This document shows positions 1 to 14,248 of a stretch of 64,000 nt of DNA, in pieces. Every line of letters begins with the position of its first letter. Position 1 is the first letter of the stretch. The position numbers and the translations under genes are program-made. The notes beneath the pieces were generated by a model. That model saw nothing but the letters and a program-made list of their open reading frames with translations, had not been told where the DNA came from and searched no databases. Origin of the DNA: Paraescarpia echinospica (Eukaryota; Annelida; Polychaeta; Sabellida; Siboglinidae). Where the stretch lies: contig CM034537.1 in the NCBI GenBank assembly GCA_020002185.1, positions 11,524,157 to 11,588,156 on the forward strand. Direction: 5' to 3'.

Positions 1-852
1 ACTTATAACTACAGCATATGTCTATAACAGAGTACAGATAAATGACAACTTGTTACATTACTCAGAGACACTTGTAACTACAGCATATGTCTATAACAGA
101 GTACAGATAAATGACAACTTGTTACATTACTCAGAGACACTTGTAACTACAGCATATGTCTATAACAGAGTACAGATAAATGTCAACTTGTTACATTACT
201 CAGAGACACTTATAACTACAGCATATGTCTATAACAGAGTACAGATAAATGACAACTTGTTACATTACTCAGAGACACTTATAACTACAGCATATGTCTA
301 TAACAGAGTACAGATAAATGACAACTTGTTACATTACTCAGAGACACTTATAACTACAGCATATGTCTATAACAGAGTACAGATAAATGACAACTTGTTA
401 CATTACTCAGAGACACTTATAACTACAGCATATGTCTATAACAGAGTACAGATAAATGACAACTTGTTACATTACTCAGAGACACTTATAACTACAGCAT
501 ATGTCTATAACAGAGTACAGATAAATGACAACTTGTTACATTACTCAGAGACACTTATAACTACAGCATATGTCTATAACAGAGTACAGATAAATGACAA
601 CTTGTTACATTACTCAGAGACACTTGTAACTACAGCATATGTCTATAACAGAGTACAGATAAATGTCAACTTGTTACATGGCTCAGAGACACTTGTAACT
701 ACAGCATATGTCTATAACAGAGTACAGATAAATGTCAACTTGTTACATGGCTCAGAGACACTTGTAACTACAGCATATGTCTATAACAGAGTACAGATAA
801 ATTACAACTTGTTACATGGCTCAGAGACATTAGTAACTATGGTATGTCTGTG
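1..852. repeat. 69-bp minisatellite (left copy)
   Basis: About 12 direct copies of a 69-bp unit containing acttgttacattactcagag and catatgtctataacagagta. On the minus strand each unit carries CTGTTATAG followed by the start of CPSF1 exon 20. The 267-codon plus-strand ORF is just the unit read in an open frame (69 is divisible by 3); it is not a gene. Confidence 0.93.
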
Positions 853-1024
853 ACAAAGTATTGATGTCTTGGCAAAAACACCACATTTAGAAATACATGA
901 ATCAAGCTAGAAATCATAACTTACCTTAGATACAGCTTTTGACAAAGGAAATAACTAATAATTCTTTTTGTTGATTTTTCTAAGAAACTGTTTGACACTG
1001 AAGCTGCCTTTTTACTGACATTAC

Positions 1025-2642
1025 CAGTGTTTCCCCTGGTATATAACAAGCGAGGCGGGCCGCCTTGCTGGTTTTCTATGCCGCCTTGCCCAAAATTTGC
1101 CAAAATTGCCGCCTCGTAGCTATTTTGTACGCCCTTTTTTTGTTCTTTCGTGATATATTCAGCGCTGGCGAGCGGCGCGAAATGACACCACAAGTCACTT
1201 AAATTCCTGAAAAATTGTCTTAACGATAACGTTTAGTCGTCTTCACGATAACGTCGCTCAGAGCAGTTAGGATTTAACTCCATTGGACGTGAAAGATATC
1301 GCTTGTCACTTGTCCAATCATGGAATATTCCTGCGGTATCCCCGGTGTCTCCAATGGTGACATCTCGCAGAGTTTCGACATACTAGAAATTCTTGACATT
1401 CATGTAAAATGGCGCCCAAACGGTAACTTGTGTTTTGGTTTATTACGGTGGTGGGAGTGAAAACTGTGCAGGCTGATGGCACTACGTCACTAGTCGGCAC
1501 TTGTGTTGAATCCGGACTCTTTTGAAGCCCAAATAAAAACCGTGCATCCTATTCACTAGTCGACACTTGTATCGAATCCGGACCCTGTTGAAGCTCAAAT
1601 AGCGACCCGGTTTGTGCTAGTCTGTTACCTCACAGCGCGCGTAAAATGAGAGCTATTATGCTAAAGCAGCGTATATTGATACAAACCGGGGCACTATTTA
1701 CGCCTCAAATGGGCGTAAGACGCAATATTCTTAAAGGTAAATATGTCTAGGATAATGTTGAATTATGGAACTAGGATAATGTTGAATGATGGAACTATCT
1801 CACTGAGGTATCAAAGTTAAGCAAAACTCAACTTATTCTCAAGTTATAACGGCAAAATCAATTCAAGGTTGGTCCGGATTCAACGCAAATGCCCACAGTG
1901 TCAGTGACAAGTCTATTCAACTAATGATCTATGCCGTTTTTTTAAAGCAAAATAAGGAATGTGATTCGTAATATATCTTTGTGCTAAATATATAATACAT
2001 GTTCCGACAAAGTTGTGCAAATAAACGTTTGGGAAAGTTGATTTGAGTGAAGTATTTACTTATAAACCACCGAAGTTCACATCTCATAAAAGACGCCTAC
2101 TGCCCAAAACCGTGTATACTAATGGGTTATCAATAACTTGGGTTAAACAATGATATGTTTGCACAGAAATTGGATATACTAAACAACTTATCCTGTTTTA
2201 TAAAAAGGACACAATTTTAGAAACGTTCTTGCGATTAATAGAAACATACTTTTGTGGCATTCCAGAAATGACTTTAAAATTAATTGCACAGCATGCTAGC
2301 AGCAAATAAAATATAATCTTTGGAACATAAACCTCCAATTTACCATAATATTATGATATTATAATCATTAAAGGTGATGATGAAAGAGTCTTCAGATGAT
2401 ACCCCTGGATGCTTCCCAGAGAAGTCAAGATGGTGTTCGACTGAACAGGTCTGCCAGGGAGTAAAGTGTAAAGCACTTTCAGCAGTCCTGCGCATTATAA
2501 GAACTTACCTTTTTATTTTGTTATTGACTCTGTCAGCGTGGTAACAAGGCCAAGGGTTAGTGCAAGCAACGCTTCGCCCCTGTGGTGCTCGCGTACCCCA
2601 TCCCTGCCACCTCGCCCATCATTTTACCCAGGGGAAACACTG
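1025..2642. mobile_element. hAT-like non-autonomous DNA transposon (left copy)
   Basis: Starts CAGTGTTTCCCCTGG and ends with the inverse, CCAGGGGAAACACTG. Both ends are flanked directly by CATTAC (1019-1024 and 2643-2648), a 6-bp target-site duplication. Termini of the form CAGTGTTTCC are typical of hAT elements. Inside are a GC-rich ggcgggccgcc segment, a SINE 3' part, and no transposase. A 6-bp rather than 8-bp duplication makes the superfamily call tentative. Confidence 0.75.
2406..2518 (+). mobile_element. SINE 3' segment nested in the hAT-like element
   Basis: The stretch gcttcccagagaagtc ... agtaaagtgtaaagcacttt ... aacttacctttt is shared with 42838-42975 and 58374-58500 (both in inverse orientation), showing a dispersed family. 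Only the tail is present here. Confidence 0.65.
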
Positions 2643-2806
2643 CATTACAAGTTAACACATATTTCGCTTCTCAACAAACTATTTACCAACCCCTCCCAAT
2701 ATAACAAAAACATGCCAATTCAATCTTCTTACTTCTACGCACTTTCCCTATACGTATCTAGACCCTGTTCCTCATGGCATTGTGGGTGTAACAAGGAAGT
2801 ACAGAC

Positions 2807-2923
2807 CTTGCTCTCTGGGTGGTAGACGACAAAGTGTGGACTAGAGCGCAGTGGCACCTTGCGCAGTGACCAGTGCGCATCATACGACAGATGGGTGGGC
2901 AGCACGCAGATACGCATCTCTCC
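2807..2923 (-). CDS. Second copy of CPSF1 exon 19
   Basis: Matches 23784-23900 with the same splice borders (offset 20977). It is intact, but lies downstream of exon 22 in gene order, so it would repeat a protein segment if the assembly is right. Confidence 0.85.
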
Positions 2924-2936
2924 CTGGCAACACAGT

Positions 2937-5900
2937 CAACACAGTCAGGACAGAACACAGTTAGTACAGTCAACATAGTACAGTCAATACAGTCAACACA
3001 GTTAGTATAGTAAACACAGTACAGTTAGTACAGTCAACACAGTTAATACAGTCAACACAGTGCAGTCAATACAGTCAACACAGTTAGTACATTCAACACA
3101 GTACAGTCAATACAGTCAACACAGTTAGTACAGTCAAGACATTGAATACATTCAACACAATCAGCACAGGACAGTCAATGCATTCAACACAATCAGCACA
3201 GGACAGTCAATACAGTCAACACAGTTAGTACAGTCAAGACATTGAATACATTCAACACAATCGGCACAGGACAGTCAATACAATCAACACAGTTAGTACA
3301 GTCAAGACATTGAATACATTCAACACAATCGGCACAGGACAGTCAATACAATCAACACAGTTAGTACAGTCAAGACATTGAATACATTCAACACAATCAG
3401 CACAGGACAGTCAATACAGTCAACACAGTTAGTACAGTCAAGACATTCAACACAATAAGCACAGGACAGTCAATACAGTCAACACAGTTAGTACAGTCAA
3501 GATATTGAATAAATTCAACACAATCAGCACAGGACAGTCAATACAGTCAACACAGTTAGTACAGTCAATACATTCAACACAGTTAGTACAGTCAAGACAT
3601 TGAATACATTCAACACAATCAGCACAGGACAGTCAATACAGTCAACACATTTAGTACACTCAAGACACTGAATACATTCAACACAATCGGCACAGGAGAG
3701 TCAATACAGTCAACACAGTTAGTACAGTCAAGACATTGAATACATTCAACACAATCGGCACAGGACAGTCAATACAGTCAACACAGTTAGTACAGTCAAG
3801 ACATTGAATACATTCAACACAATCGGCACAGGACAGTCAATACAGTCAACACAGTTAGTACAGTCAAGACATTGAATACATTCAACACAATCGGCACAGG
3901 ACAGTCAATACAGTCAACACAGTTAGTACAGTCAAGACATTGAATACATTCAACACAATCGGCACAGGACAGCCAATACAGTCAACACAGTTAGTACAGT
4001 CAAGACATTGAATACATTCAACACAATCGGCACAGGACAGTCAATACAGTCAACACAGTTAGTACAGTCAAGACATTGAATACATTCAACACAATCGGCA
4101 CAGGACTGTCAATACAGTCAACACAGTTAGTACAGTCAAGACATTGAATACATTCAACACAATCAGTACAGGACAGTCAATACAGTCAACAGTTAGTACA
4201 GTCAAGACATTGAATACATTCAAGACAATCGGCACAGGACAGTCAATACCGTCAACACAGTTAGTACAGTCAAGACATTGAATACATTCAACACAATCAG
4301 CACAGGACTGTCAATACAGTCAACACACACAATTAGTACAGTCAAGACATTGAATACATTCAACACAATCAGTACAGGACAGTCAATACAGTCAACACAG
4401 TTAGTACAGTCAAGACATTGAATACATTCAACACAATCGGCACAGGACAGTTAATACAGTCAACATATTTAGTACAGTCAAGACATTGAATAAATTCAAC
4501 ACAATCAGCACAGGACAGTCAATATAGTCAAGACATTGAATACATTCAACACAATCAGCACAGGACATTCAACACAGTTAGTACAGTCAAGACATTGAAT
4601 ACATTCAACACAATCGGCACAGGACAGTCAATACAGTCAACACAGTTAGTACAGTCAAGACATTGAATACATTCAACACAATCGGCACAGGACAGTTAAT
4701 TCAGTCAACATATTTAGTACAGTCAAGACATTGAATAAATTCAACACAATCAGCACAGGACAATCAATACAGTCAACACAGTTAGTACAGTCAAGACATT
4801 GAATACATTCAAGACAATCGGCACAGGACAGTCAATACCGTCAACACAGTTAGTACAGTCAAGACATTGAATACATTCAACACAATCGGCACAGGACAGT
4901 CAATACAGTCAACACAGTTAGTACAGTCAAGACATTGAATACATTCAACACAATCGGCACAGGACAGTTAATTCAGTCAACATATTTAGTACAGTCAAGA
5001 CATTGAATAAATTCAACACAATCAGCACAGGACAGTCAATACAGTCAACACAGTTAGTACAGTCAAGACATTGAATACATTCAACACAATCGGCACAGGA
5101 CAGTTAATTCAGTCAACATATTTAGTACAGTCAAGACATTGAATACATTCAACACAAACAGCACAGGACAGTCAACACAGTTAGTACAGTCAAGACATTG
5201 AATACATTCAACACAATCAGCACAGGACAGTCAATAATACATTCAACATAGTTAGTACAGTCAAGACATTGAATACATTCAACACAATCGGCACAGGAGT
5301 CAATACAGTCAACACAGTTAGTACAGTCAAGACATTGAATACATTCAACACAATCAGTACAGGACAGTCAATACAGTCAACACAGTTAGTACAGTCAAGA
5401 CATTGAATACATTCAACACAATCGGCACAGGACAGTTAATACAGTCAACATATTTAGTACAGTCAAGACATTGAATAAATTCAACACAATCAGCACAGGA
5501 CAGTCAATACAGTCAAGACACTGAATACATTCAACACAATCAGCACAGGACATTCAACACAGTTAGTACAGTCAAGACATTGAATACATTCAACACAATC
5601 GGCACAGGACAGTCAATACAGTCAACACAGTTACTACAGTCAAGACATTGAATACATTCAACACAATCGGCACAGGACAGTTAATTCAGTCAACATATTT
5701 AGGACAGTCAAGACATTGAATAAATTCAACACAATCAGCACAGTACAGTCAATACAGTCAACACAGTTAGTACAGTCAAGACATTGAATACATTCAACAC
5801 AAACAACACAGGACAGTCAACACAGTTAGTACAGTCAAGACATTGAATACATTCAACACAATCAGCACAGTACACTCAATAATACATTCAACATAGTTAG

Positions 5901-8900
5901 TACAGTCAATACATTGAATACATTCAACACAATCGGCACAGGAGTCAATACAGTCAACACAGTTAGTACAGTCAAGACATTGAATACATTCAACACAATC
6001 GGCGCAGGACAATCAATACAAGTACAGTCAAGACATTGAATACATTCAACACAATCGGCACAGTACAGTCAATACAGTTAACACAGTTAGTACAGTCAAG
6101 ACATTTAATACATTCAAGACAATCGGCACAGGACAGTCAATACCGTCAACACAGTTAGTACAGTCAAGACATTGAATACATTCAACACAAACAGCACAGG
6201 ACAGTCAACACAGTTAGTACAGTCAAGACATTGAATACATTCAACACAATCAGCACAGGACAGTCAATAATACATTCAACATAGTTAGTACAGTCAATAC
6301 ATTGAATACATTCAACACAATCGGCACAGGAGTCAATACAGTCAACACAGTTAGTACAGTCAAGACATTGAATACATTCAACACAATCGGCGCAGGACAA
6401 TCAATACAAGTACAGTCAAGACATTGAATACATTCAACACAATCGGCACAGTACAGTCAATACAGTCAACACAGTTAGTACAGTCAAGACATTGAATACA
6501 TTCAAGACAATCGGCACAGGACAGTCAATACCGTCAACACAGTTAGTACAGTCAAGACATTGAATACATTCAACACAATCGGCGCAGGACAATCAATACA
6601 AGTACAGTCAAGACATTGAATACATTCAACACAATCGGCACAGTACAGTCAATACAGTCAACACAGTTAGTACAGTCAAGACATTGAATACATTCAAGAC
6701 AATCGGCACAGGACAGTCAATACCGTCAACACAGTTAGTACAGTCAAGACATTGAATACATTCAACACAATCGGCACAGGACAGTTAATTCAGTCAACAT
6801 ATTTAGTACAGTCAAGACATTGAATGAATTCAACACAATCAGCACAGAACAGTCAATACAGTCAACACAGTTAGTACAGTCAAGACATTGAATACATTCA
6901 ACACAATCAGCACAGGACAGTCAAAACAGTTAGTACAGTCAAGACATTGAATACATTCAACACAATCGGCACAGGACAGTCAATACAGTCAAGACATTGA
7001 ATACATTCAACACAATCAGTACAGGACAGTCAATACAGTCAACACAGTTAGTACAGTCAAGACATTGAATACATTCAACACAATCAGCACAGGACAGTCA
7101 ATACAGTCAACACAGTTAGTACAGTCAAGACATTGAATACATTCAACACAATCGGCACAGGACAGTTAATTCAGTCAACATATTTAGTACAGTCAAGACA
7201 TTGAATAAATTCAACACAATCAGCACAGGACAGTCAATACAGTCAACACAGTTAGTACAGTCAAGACATTGAATACATTCAACACAATCGGCACAGGACA
7301 GTTAATTCAGTCAACATATTTAGTACAGTCAAGACATTGAATACATTCAACACAAACAGCACAGGACAGTCAACACAGTTAGTACAGTCAAGACATTGAA
7401 TACATTCAACACAATCAGCACAGGACAGTCAATAATACATTCAACATAGTTAGTACAGTCAAGACATTGAATACATTCAACACAATCGGCACAGGAGTCA
7501 ATACAGTCAACACAGTTAGTACAGTCAAGACATTGAATACATTCAACACAATCAGTACAGGACAGTCAATACAGTCAACACAGTTAGTACAGTCAAGACA
7601 TTGAATACATTCAACACAATCGGCACAGGACAGTTAATACAGTCAACATATTTAGTACAGTCAAGACATTGAATAAATTCAACACAATCAGCACAGGACA
7701 GTCAATACAGTCAAGACACTGAATACATTCAACACAATCAGCACAGGACATTCAACACAGTTAGTACAGTCAAGACATTGAATACATTCAACACAATCGG
7801 CACAGGACAGTCAATACAGTCAACACAGTTACTACAGTCAAGACATTGAATACATTCAACACAATCGGCACAGGACAGTTAATTCAGTCAACATATTTAG
7901 GACAGTCAAGACATTGAATAAATTCAACACAATCAGCACAGTACAGTCAATACAGTCAACACAGTTAGTACAGTCAAGACATTGAATACATTCAACACAA
8001 ACAGCACAGGACAGTCAACACAGTTAGTACAGTCAAGACATTGAATACATTCAACACAATCAGCACAGGACAGTCAATAATACATTCAACATAGTTAGTA
8101 CAGTCAATACATTGAATACATTCAACACAATCGGCACAGGAGTCAATACAGTCAACACAGTTAGTACAGTCAAGACATTGAATACATTCAACACAATCGG
8201 CGCAGGACAATCAATACAAGTACAGTCAAGACATTGAATACATTCAACACAATCGGCACAGTACAGTCAATACAGTCAACACAGTTAGTACAGTCAAGAC
8301 ATTGAATACATTCAAGACAATCGGCACAGGACAGTCAATACCGTCAACAAAGTTAGTACAGTCAAGACATTGAATACATTCAACACAAACAGCACAGGAC
8401 AGTCAACACAGTTAGTACAGTCAAGACATTGAATACATTCAACACAATCAGCACAGGACAGTCAATAATACATTCAACATAGTTAGTACAGTCAATACAT
8501 TGAATACATTCAACACAATCGGCACAGGAGTCAATACAGTCAACACAGTTAGTACAGTCAAGACATTGAATACATTCAACACAATCGGCGCAGGACAATC
8601 AATACAAGTACAGTCAAGACATTGAATACATTCAACACAATCGGCACAGTACAGTCAATACAGTCAACACAGTTAGTACAGTCAAGACATTGAATACATT
8701 CAAGACAATCGGCACAGGACAGTCAATACCGTCAACACAGTTAGTACAGTCAAGACATTGAATACATTCAACACAATCGGCGCAGGACAATCAATACAAG
8801 TACAGTCAAGACATTGAATACATTCAACACAATCGGCACAGTACAGTCAATACAGTCAACACAGTTAGTACAGTCAAGACATTGAATACATTCAAGACAA

Positions 8901-10400
8901 TCGGCACAGGACAGTCAATACCGTCAACACAGTTAGTACAGTCAAGACATTGAATACATTCAACACAATCGGCACAGGACAGTTAATTCAGTCAACATAT
9001 TTAGTACAGTCAAGACATTGAATGAATTCAACACAATCAGCACAGAACAGTCAATACAGTCAACACAGTTAGTACAGTCAAGACATTGAATACATTCAAC
9101 ACAATCAGCACAGGACAGTCAAAACAGTTAGTACAGTCAAGACATTGAATACATTCAACACAATCGGCACAGGACAGTCAATACAGTCAAGACATTGAAT
9201 ACATTCAACACAATCAGTACAGGACAGTCAATACAGTCAACACAGTTAGTACAGTCAAGACATTGAATACATTCAACACAATCAGCACAGGACAGTCAAT
9301 ACAGTCAACACAGTTAGTACAGTCAAGACATTGAATACATTCAACACAATCAGCACAGGACAGTCAATACAGTCAACACAGTTAGTACAGTCAAGATATT
9401 GAATACAATCAACACAATCAGTACAGGACAGTCAACACAGTTAGTACAGTCAAGATATTGAATACATTCAACACAATCAGCACAGGACAGTCAACACAGT
9501 CAACACAGTCAAGATATTGAATACATTCAACACAATCAGTACAGGACAGTCAACACAGTTAGTACAGTCAATATATTGAATACATTCAACACAATCAGCA
9601 CAGGACAGTCAATACAGTCAACACAGTTAGTACAGTCAAGACATTGAATACATTCAACACAATCAGCACAGGACAGTCAATACAGTCAAAACAGTTAGTA
9701 CAGTCAAGATATTGAATACATTCAACACAATCAGTACAGGACAGTCAACACAGTTAGTACAGTCAAGACATTGAATACATTCAACACAATCAGCACAGGA
9801 CAGTCAATACAGTTAGTACAGTCAAGATATTGAATACATTCAACACAATCAGTACAGGACAGTCAACACAGTTAGTACAGTCAAGACATTAAACACAATC
9901 AGCACAGGACAGTCAACACAGTCAACACGGTTAGTACAGTCAAGACATTGAATACATTCAACACAATCAGTACAGGACAGTCAATACAGTCAACACAGTT
10001 GGTACAGTCAAGACATTGAATACATTCAACACAATCAGTACAGGACAGTAAATACAGTCAACACAGTTAGTACAGTCAAGACATTGAATACATTCAACAC
10101 AATCAGTACAGGACAGTAAATACAGTCAACACAGTTAGTACAGTCAAGACATTGAATACATTCAACACATTCGGCACAGGACAGTCAATACAGTCAACAC
10201 AGTTAGTACAGTCAAGACATTGAATACATTCAACACAATCAGTACAGGACAGTAAATACAGTCAACACAGTTAGTACAGTCAAGACATTGAATACATTCA
10301 ACACATTCGGCACAGGACAGTCAATACAGTCAACACAGTTAGTACAGTCAAGACATTGAATACATTCAACACAATCAGTACAGGACAGTCACTGCATTTA
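2937..10400. repeat. 68-bp minisatellite, ~7.4 kb (left copy)
   Basis: Roughly 110 variants of a 68-bp unit: acagtcaatacagtcaacac, agttagtacagtcaagacat, tgaatacattcaacacaatc, ggcacagg. Units vary by deletion of sub-blocks, and a ~2.2-kb higher-order block is present twice (about 5100-7300 and 7300-9500). It fills the intron upstream of exon 19 up to 14 bp from the acceptor. The short minus-strand ORFs rich in Cys/Asp ([15 protein letters not shown]) are artefacts of the unit. Confidence 0.95.
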
Positions 10401-10464
10401 ATATATTGAGCACAGTCAACACAAATAGTATGTTCAAACACAACGAAAAGAGACTACACATTCA

Positions 10465-11010
10465 AGACAGTCAGTACAGTCAACACAGTCAGCACAGACC
10501 ATACAGTCAACATTATCAGCACAGACCATACAGTCAACATTATCAGCACAGACCATACAGTCAACATTATCAGCACAGACCATACAGTCAACATTATCAG
10601 CACAGACCATACAGTCAACATTATCAGCACAGACCATACAGTCAACATTATCAGCACAGACCATACAGTCAACATCATCAGCACAGACCATACAGTCAAC
10701 ATCATCAGCACAGACCATACAGTCAACATCATCAGCACAGACCATACAGTCAACATTATCAGCACAGACCATACAGTCAACATTATCAGCAAAGACCATA
10801 CAGTCAACATTATCAGCACAGACCATACAGTCAACATTATCAGCACAGACCATACAGTCAACATTATCAGCACAGACCATACAGTCAACATTATCAGCAC
10901 AGACCATACAGTCAACATTATCAGCACAGACCATACAGTCAACATTATCAGCACAGACCATACAGTCAACATTATCAGCACAGACCATACAGTCAACATT
11001 ATCAGCACAG
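10465..11010. repeat. 27-bp minisatellite (left copy)
   Basis: About 20 copies of agcacagaccatacagtcaacattatc, continuing from the 68-bp array and sharing its acagtcaaca core. It is open in three frames on the two strands because 27 is a multiple of 3; none is a gene. Confidence 0.95.
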
Positions 11011-11340
11011 TCTACACAATTAAGAACAAATAAAGAAATCTGCTGAAACGTTAGCTGCATTAAGCAACCTGAATTAAACATCTTCATAACTCTTGTACTC
11101 ATTTGTATTTACAAAGCTCAACAGATACATGCAAATGCTAACACCTCTTCACTGTCAAATACATGGCACGCGAGGAAAGTCAATAACTTCAGAAATACAT
11201 TTTGGACAACTCATAAAATAAAACAACACAGATTCGAGATGAAACACTTCAAAAATTAAATCAATTGTCATCCAAAATGAACCCTTTCTGTATATTTAAA
11301 CTGGTGTTATGCACATTTGAGAGTAGTTGATTGTTGTTAC
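11011..11340. other. Intron sequence, no feature seen (also 32100-32429)
   Basis: AT-rich unique intron between the 27-bp array and exon 18. No coding potential or RNA gene was recognised. 11494-11774 and 32583-32863 are likewise plain intron. Confidence 0.6.
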
Positions 11341-11493
11341 CTGTCTGTTGAAGTAGAGGAATCCCTTGGGGCAGTTGACATTGTGGAAGGGTGTCATGCA
11401 AGTAATCACCCCATCGATGGCCATGGGGTGGATACGTAGGACACCCCGTGATGTCATGAAGAGCCAGTGGGGGTACGGTCCACATATGAACAC
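11341..11493 (-). CDS. Second copy of CPSF1 exon 18
   Basis: Duplicate of 32430-32582 (offset 21089), reading frame and splice sites intact. Confidence 0.87.
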
Positions 11494-11774
11494 CTGCAGC
11501 ACAAAAAAGAGCTGGTGATTTTCACAAACAGGTGAGGAGCTCTCAATAATTATACTGACCTATTTCTTCATTAATACATCTGGATTTGAGGAGCTCCTAG
11601 TGAAACAATGTAATTAAATAAACTAATCTAATAAACTATCAACTAGCACAAAATAAAACAATTTCCATGTACAGACTGTTGTTTAAAAGGGAAAACAGAT
11701 GTGGAACTGTCTGCGTGTACATTCTTGTCACTATCATTCAACTGTAGAGAAGTTATTGACCGTGCTTAACTCAC

Positions 11775-12002
11775 CCCTGAATATCCACAGATGTCATTGA
11801 AGGGTCGCAGCCAGTTGATGTAGTCGACCTTCTCTGCGCCCGTTTCTCCGAGTGGATCTGCCGCCTTCTTCTTCGTTGACCGTCGCTCCTTCAGTATAAG
11901 GCCGTGCTCAAGCTTCTTGAAGCGCAGCTTCAGACGTTTGTCAGTCGGCGACGCACAGTAGGGGAAGGCTTCGTAGATGAGCAGTTCATCATCCAGTCGC
12001 GC
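11775..12002 (-). CDS. Second copy of CPSF1 exon 17
   Basis: Duplicate of 32864-33091 (offset 21089), intact, with GGTTCGCAG acceptor and GGG|GTGAGT donor. Confidence 0.87.
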
Positions 12003-12035
12003 CTGCGAACCACAGGACCATGGACGTGTACTCTA

Positions 12036-13415
12036 CTCCGACATGTTCACATAGGCTGCTACTCTACTCCGACATGTTCACATAGGCTGCTACTCTACTC
12101 CGACATGTTCACATAGGCTGCTACTCTACTCCGACATGTTCACATAGGCTGCTACTCTACTCTGACATGTACACATAGGCTGCTACTCTACTCCGACATG
12201 TTCACATAGGCTGCTACTCTACTCCGACATGTTCACATAGGCTGCTACTCTACTCCGACATGTTCACATAGGCTGCTACTCTACTCCGACATGTTCACAT
12301 AGGCTGCTACTCTACTCTGACATGTACACATAGGCTATTACTCTACTCCGACATGTTCACATAGGCTGATACTCTACTCTGACATGTTCACATAGGCTAC
12401 TATTCTACTCTGACATGTACACATAGGCTACTACTCTATTCTGACATGTTCACATAGGCTGCTACTCTACTCTGACATGTTCACATAGGCTGCTACTCTA
12501 CTCTGACATGTACACATAGGCTACTACTCTACTCTGACATGTACACATAGGCTACTACTCTACTCCGACATGTTCACATAGGCTGCTACTCTACTCTGAC
12601 ATGTACACATAGACTAATACTCTACACTGACATGTACACATAGGCTACTACTCTAAACTGACATGTACACATAGGCTACTACTCTACTCTGACATGTTCA
12701 CATAGGCTGCTACTCTACTCCGTCATGTTCACATAGGCTGCTACTCTACTCTGATATGTACACATAGGCTAATACTCTACATTGACATGTACACATAGGC
12801 TACTACTCTACTCCGACATGTTCACATAGGCTGCTACTCTACTCCGACATGTTCACATAGGCTGCTACTCTACTTGTACACATAGGCTAATACTCTACAC
12901 TGACATGTACACATAGGCTACTACTCTACTCTGACATGTTCACATAGGCTGCTACTATACTCCGACATATTCACATAGGCTGCTACTCTACTCTGATATG
13001 TACACATAGGCTGCTACTCTATTCCGACATGTTCACATAGGCTGCTACTCTACTCTGACATGTACACATAGGCTAATACTCTACACTGACATGTACACAT
13101 AGGCTACTACTCTACTCTGACATGTTCACATAGGCTGCTACTCTACTCTGACATGTTCACATAGGCCGCTACTCTACTCCGACATGTTCACATAGGCTGC
13201 TACTCTACTCTGACATGTACACATAGGCTACTACTCTACTATGACATGTTCACATAGGCTGCTACTCTACTCCGACATGTTCACATAGGCTGCTACTCTA
13301 CTCTGAAATGTACACATAGGCTAATACTCTACACTGACATGTACACATAGGCTACTACTCTACACTGACATGTACACATATGCTACTACTCTACTCTGAT
13401 ATGTACACATCAGGC
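12036..13415. repeat. 31-bp minisatellite (left copy)
   Basis: About 44 copies of ctgctactctactccgacat gttcacatagg with frequent t/c and ttc/tac variants. It begins about 30 bp upstream (gene sense) of the exon 17 acceptor; in gene sense each unit carries AGTAGCAG, a possible decoy acceptor. Confidence 0.95.
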
Positions 13416-13576
13416 TACAAGTCTCTGCAACTCTTCAGATTATCTTACTTCCTCATCTTTTAATTAAACATTGTAACATGGCTGTACCAACCTTCAAACA
13501 ATGCCGGACAACAAGAAACTGACACAAGACATATTATAAGAGAAGTATTGTCACTATGAGGTGACAAAAGCCTCAC

Positions 13577-13682
13577 CATGAGGTGTGGTCGACATCTCCT
13601 GTTGCCGAGGCCAACGAGAAGCAGCTCTCTCACTGACGCCATCTGTTGGAGTGGTGCAGACGTCTTTTCGCTGCTGCCAGAT
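13577..13682 (-). CDS. Second copy of CPSF1 exon 16
   Basis: Duplicate of 34517-34622 (offset 20940), intact. Confidence 0.83.
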
Positions 13683-14130
13683 CTTGAAAAGAGAGAAAAA
13701 TAATAAACTATCCAAATTAGATACCATAAACATAACTGGAGCTGTCTTGCACTCTCCTATGTACACTCGTCAGACCACAACTGGTACAAAGTGATCACGT
13801 AGGTGAGAACTGAACACACAACTATCATTTATAAAAAAAACTGTTAATGCAAGAAAAACAATTCACATATATGGCCATTCCTATAAGGTGCTAAGAAAAA
13901 AGATTAATTTTATTAAAACAGAATATTCTTTAAATATCAGGTTTTATCATGGGTGGTTACAAATTTGCTTACATACTGACATGTTTTTTCGATACAAATT
14001 AATTTGGTTTCAAATTGCCATAAACTAATTTTAATGTTTGCAAGAAAAATACAAACATGAGTCACAGCCCCATATGCAAAATGCCAATGCCAGACATGAC
14101 CCCTTAGGCAGCATGCCACTATGCACTTAC

Positions 14131-14234
14131 CCTGTGTCCAGCGTCTGGACACTGTCCACTAGAACCTTGTGGCCCACAGGGAAGTTCTTGACTAGAAAAC
14201 AAAGCTGGAATTCCTGCTCCACGACGTTGTACAT
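14131..14234 (-). CDS. Second copy of CPSF1 exon 15
   Basis: Duplicate of 35057-35160, intact. Flanking intron differs from the right-hand copy by small indels (for example 6 bp near 14086 and 8 bp near 13870). Confidence 0.85.
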
Positions 14235-14248
14235 CTGAAACATCAACA

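Noticed and set aside
50..853. 267-codon ORF of 23-residue repeats (and similar at 19928-21830)
   Set aside because: It is a 69-bp minisatellite read in an open frame, intronic and antisense to CPSF1. Not a protein gene.
921..1193. 90-codon minus ORF as a gene (also 21898-22170)
   Set aside because: It spans the left end of the hAT-like element and flanking intron; no domain, and identical only because the block is duplicated.
10406..11102. Long ORFs on both strands (PYSQHYQHR and CADNVDCMV repeats; also 31387-32191)
   Set aside because: Unit of 27 bp is a multiple of three and stop-free in several frames. Open in opposing frames at once, so not selected as coding.
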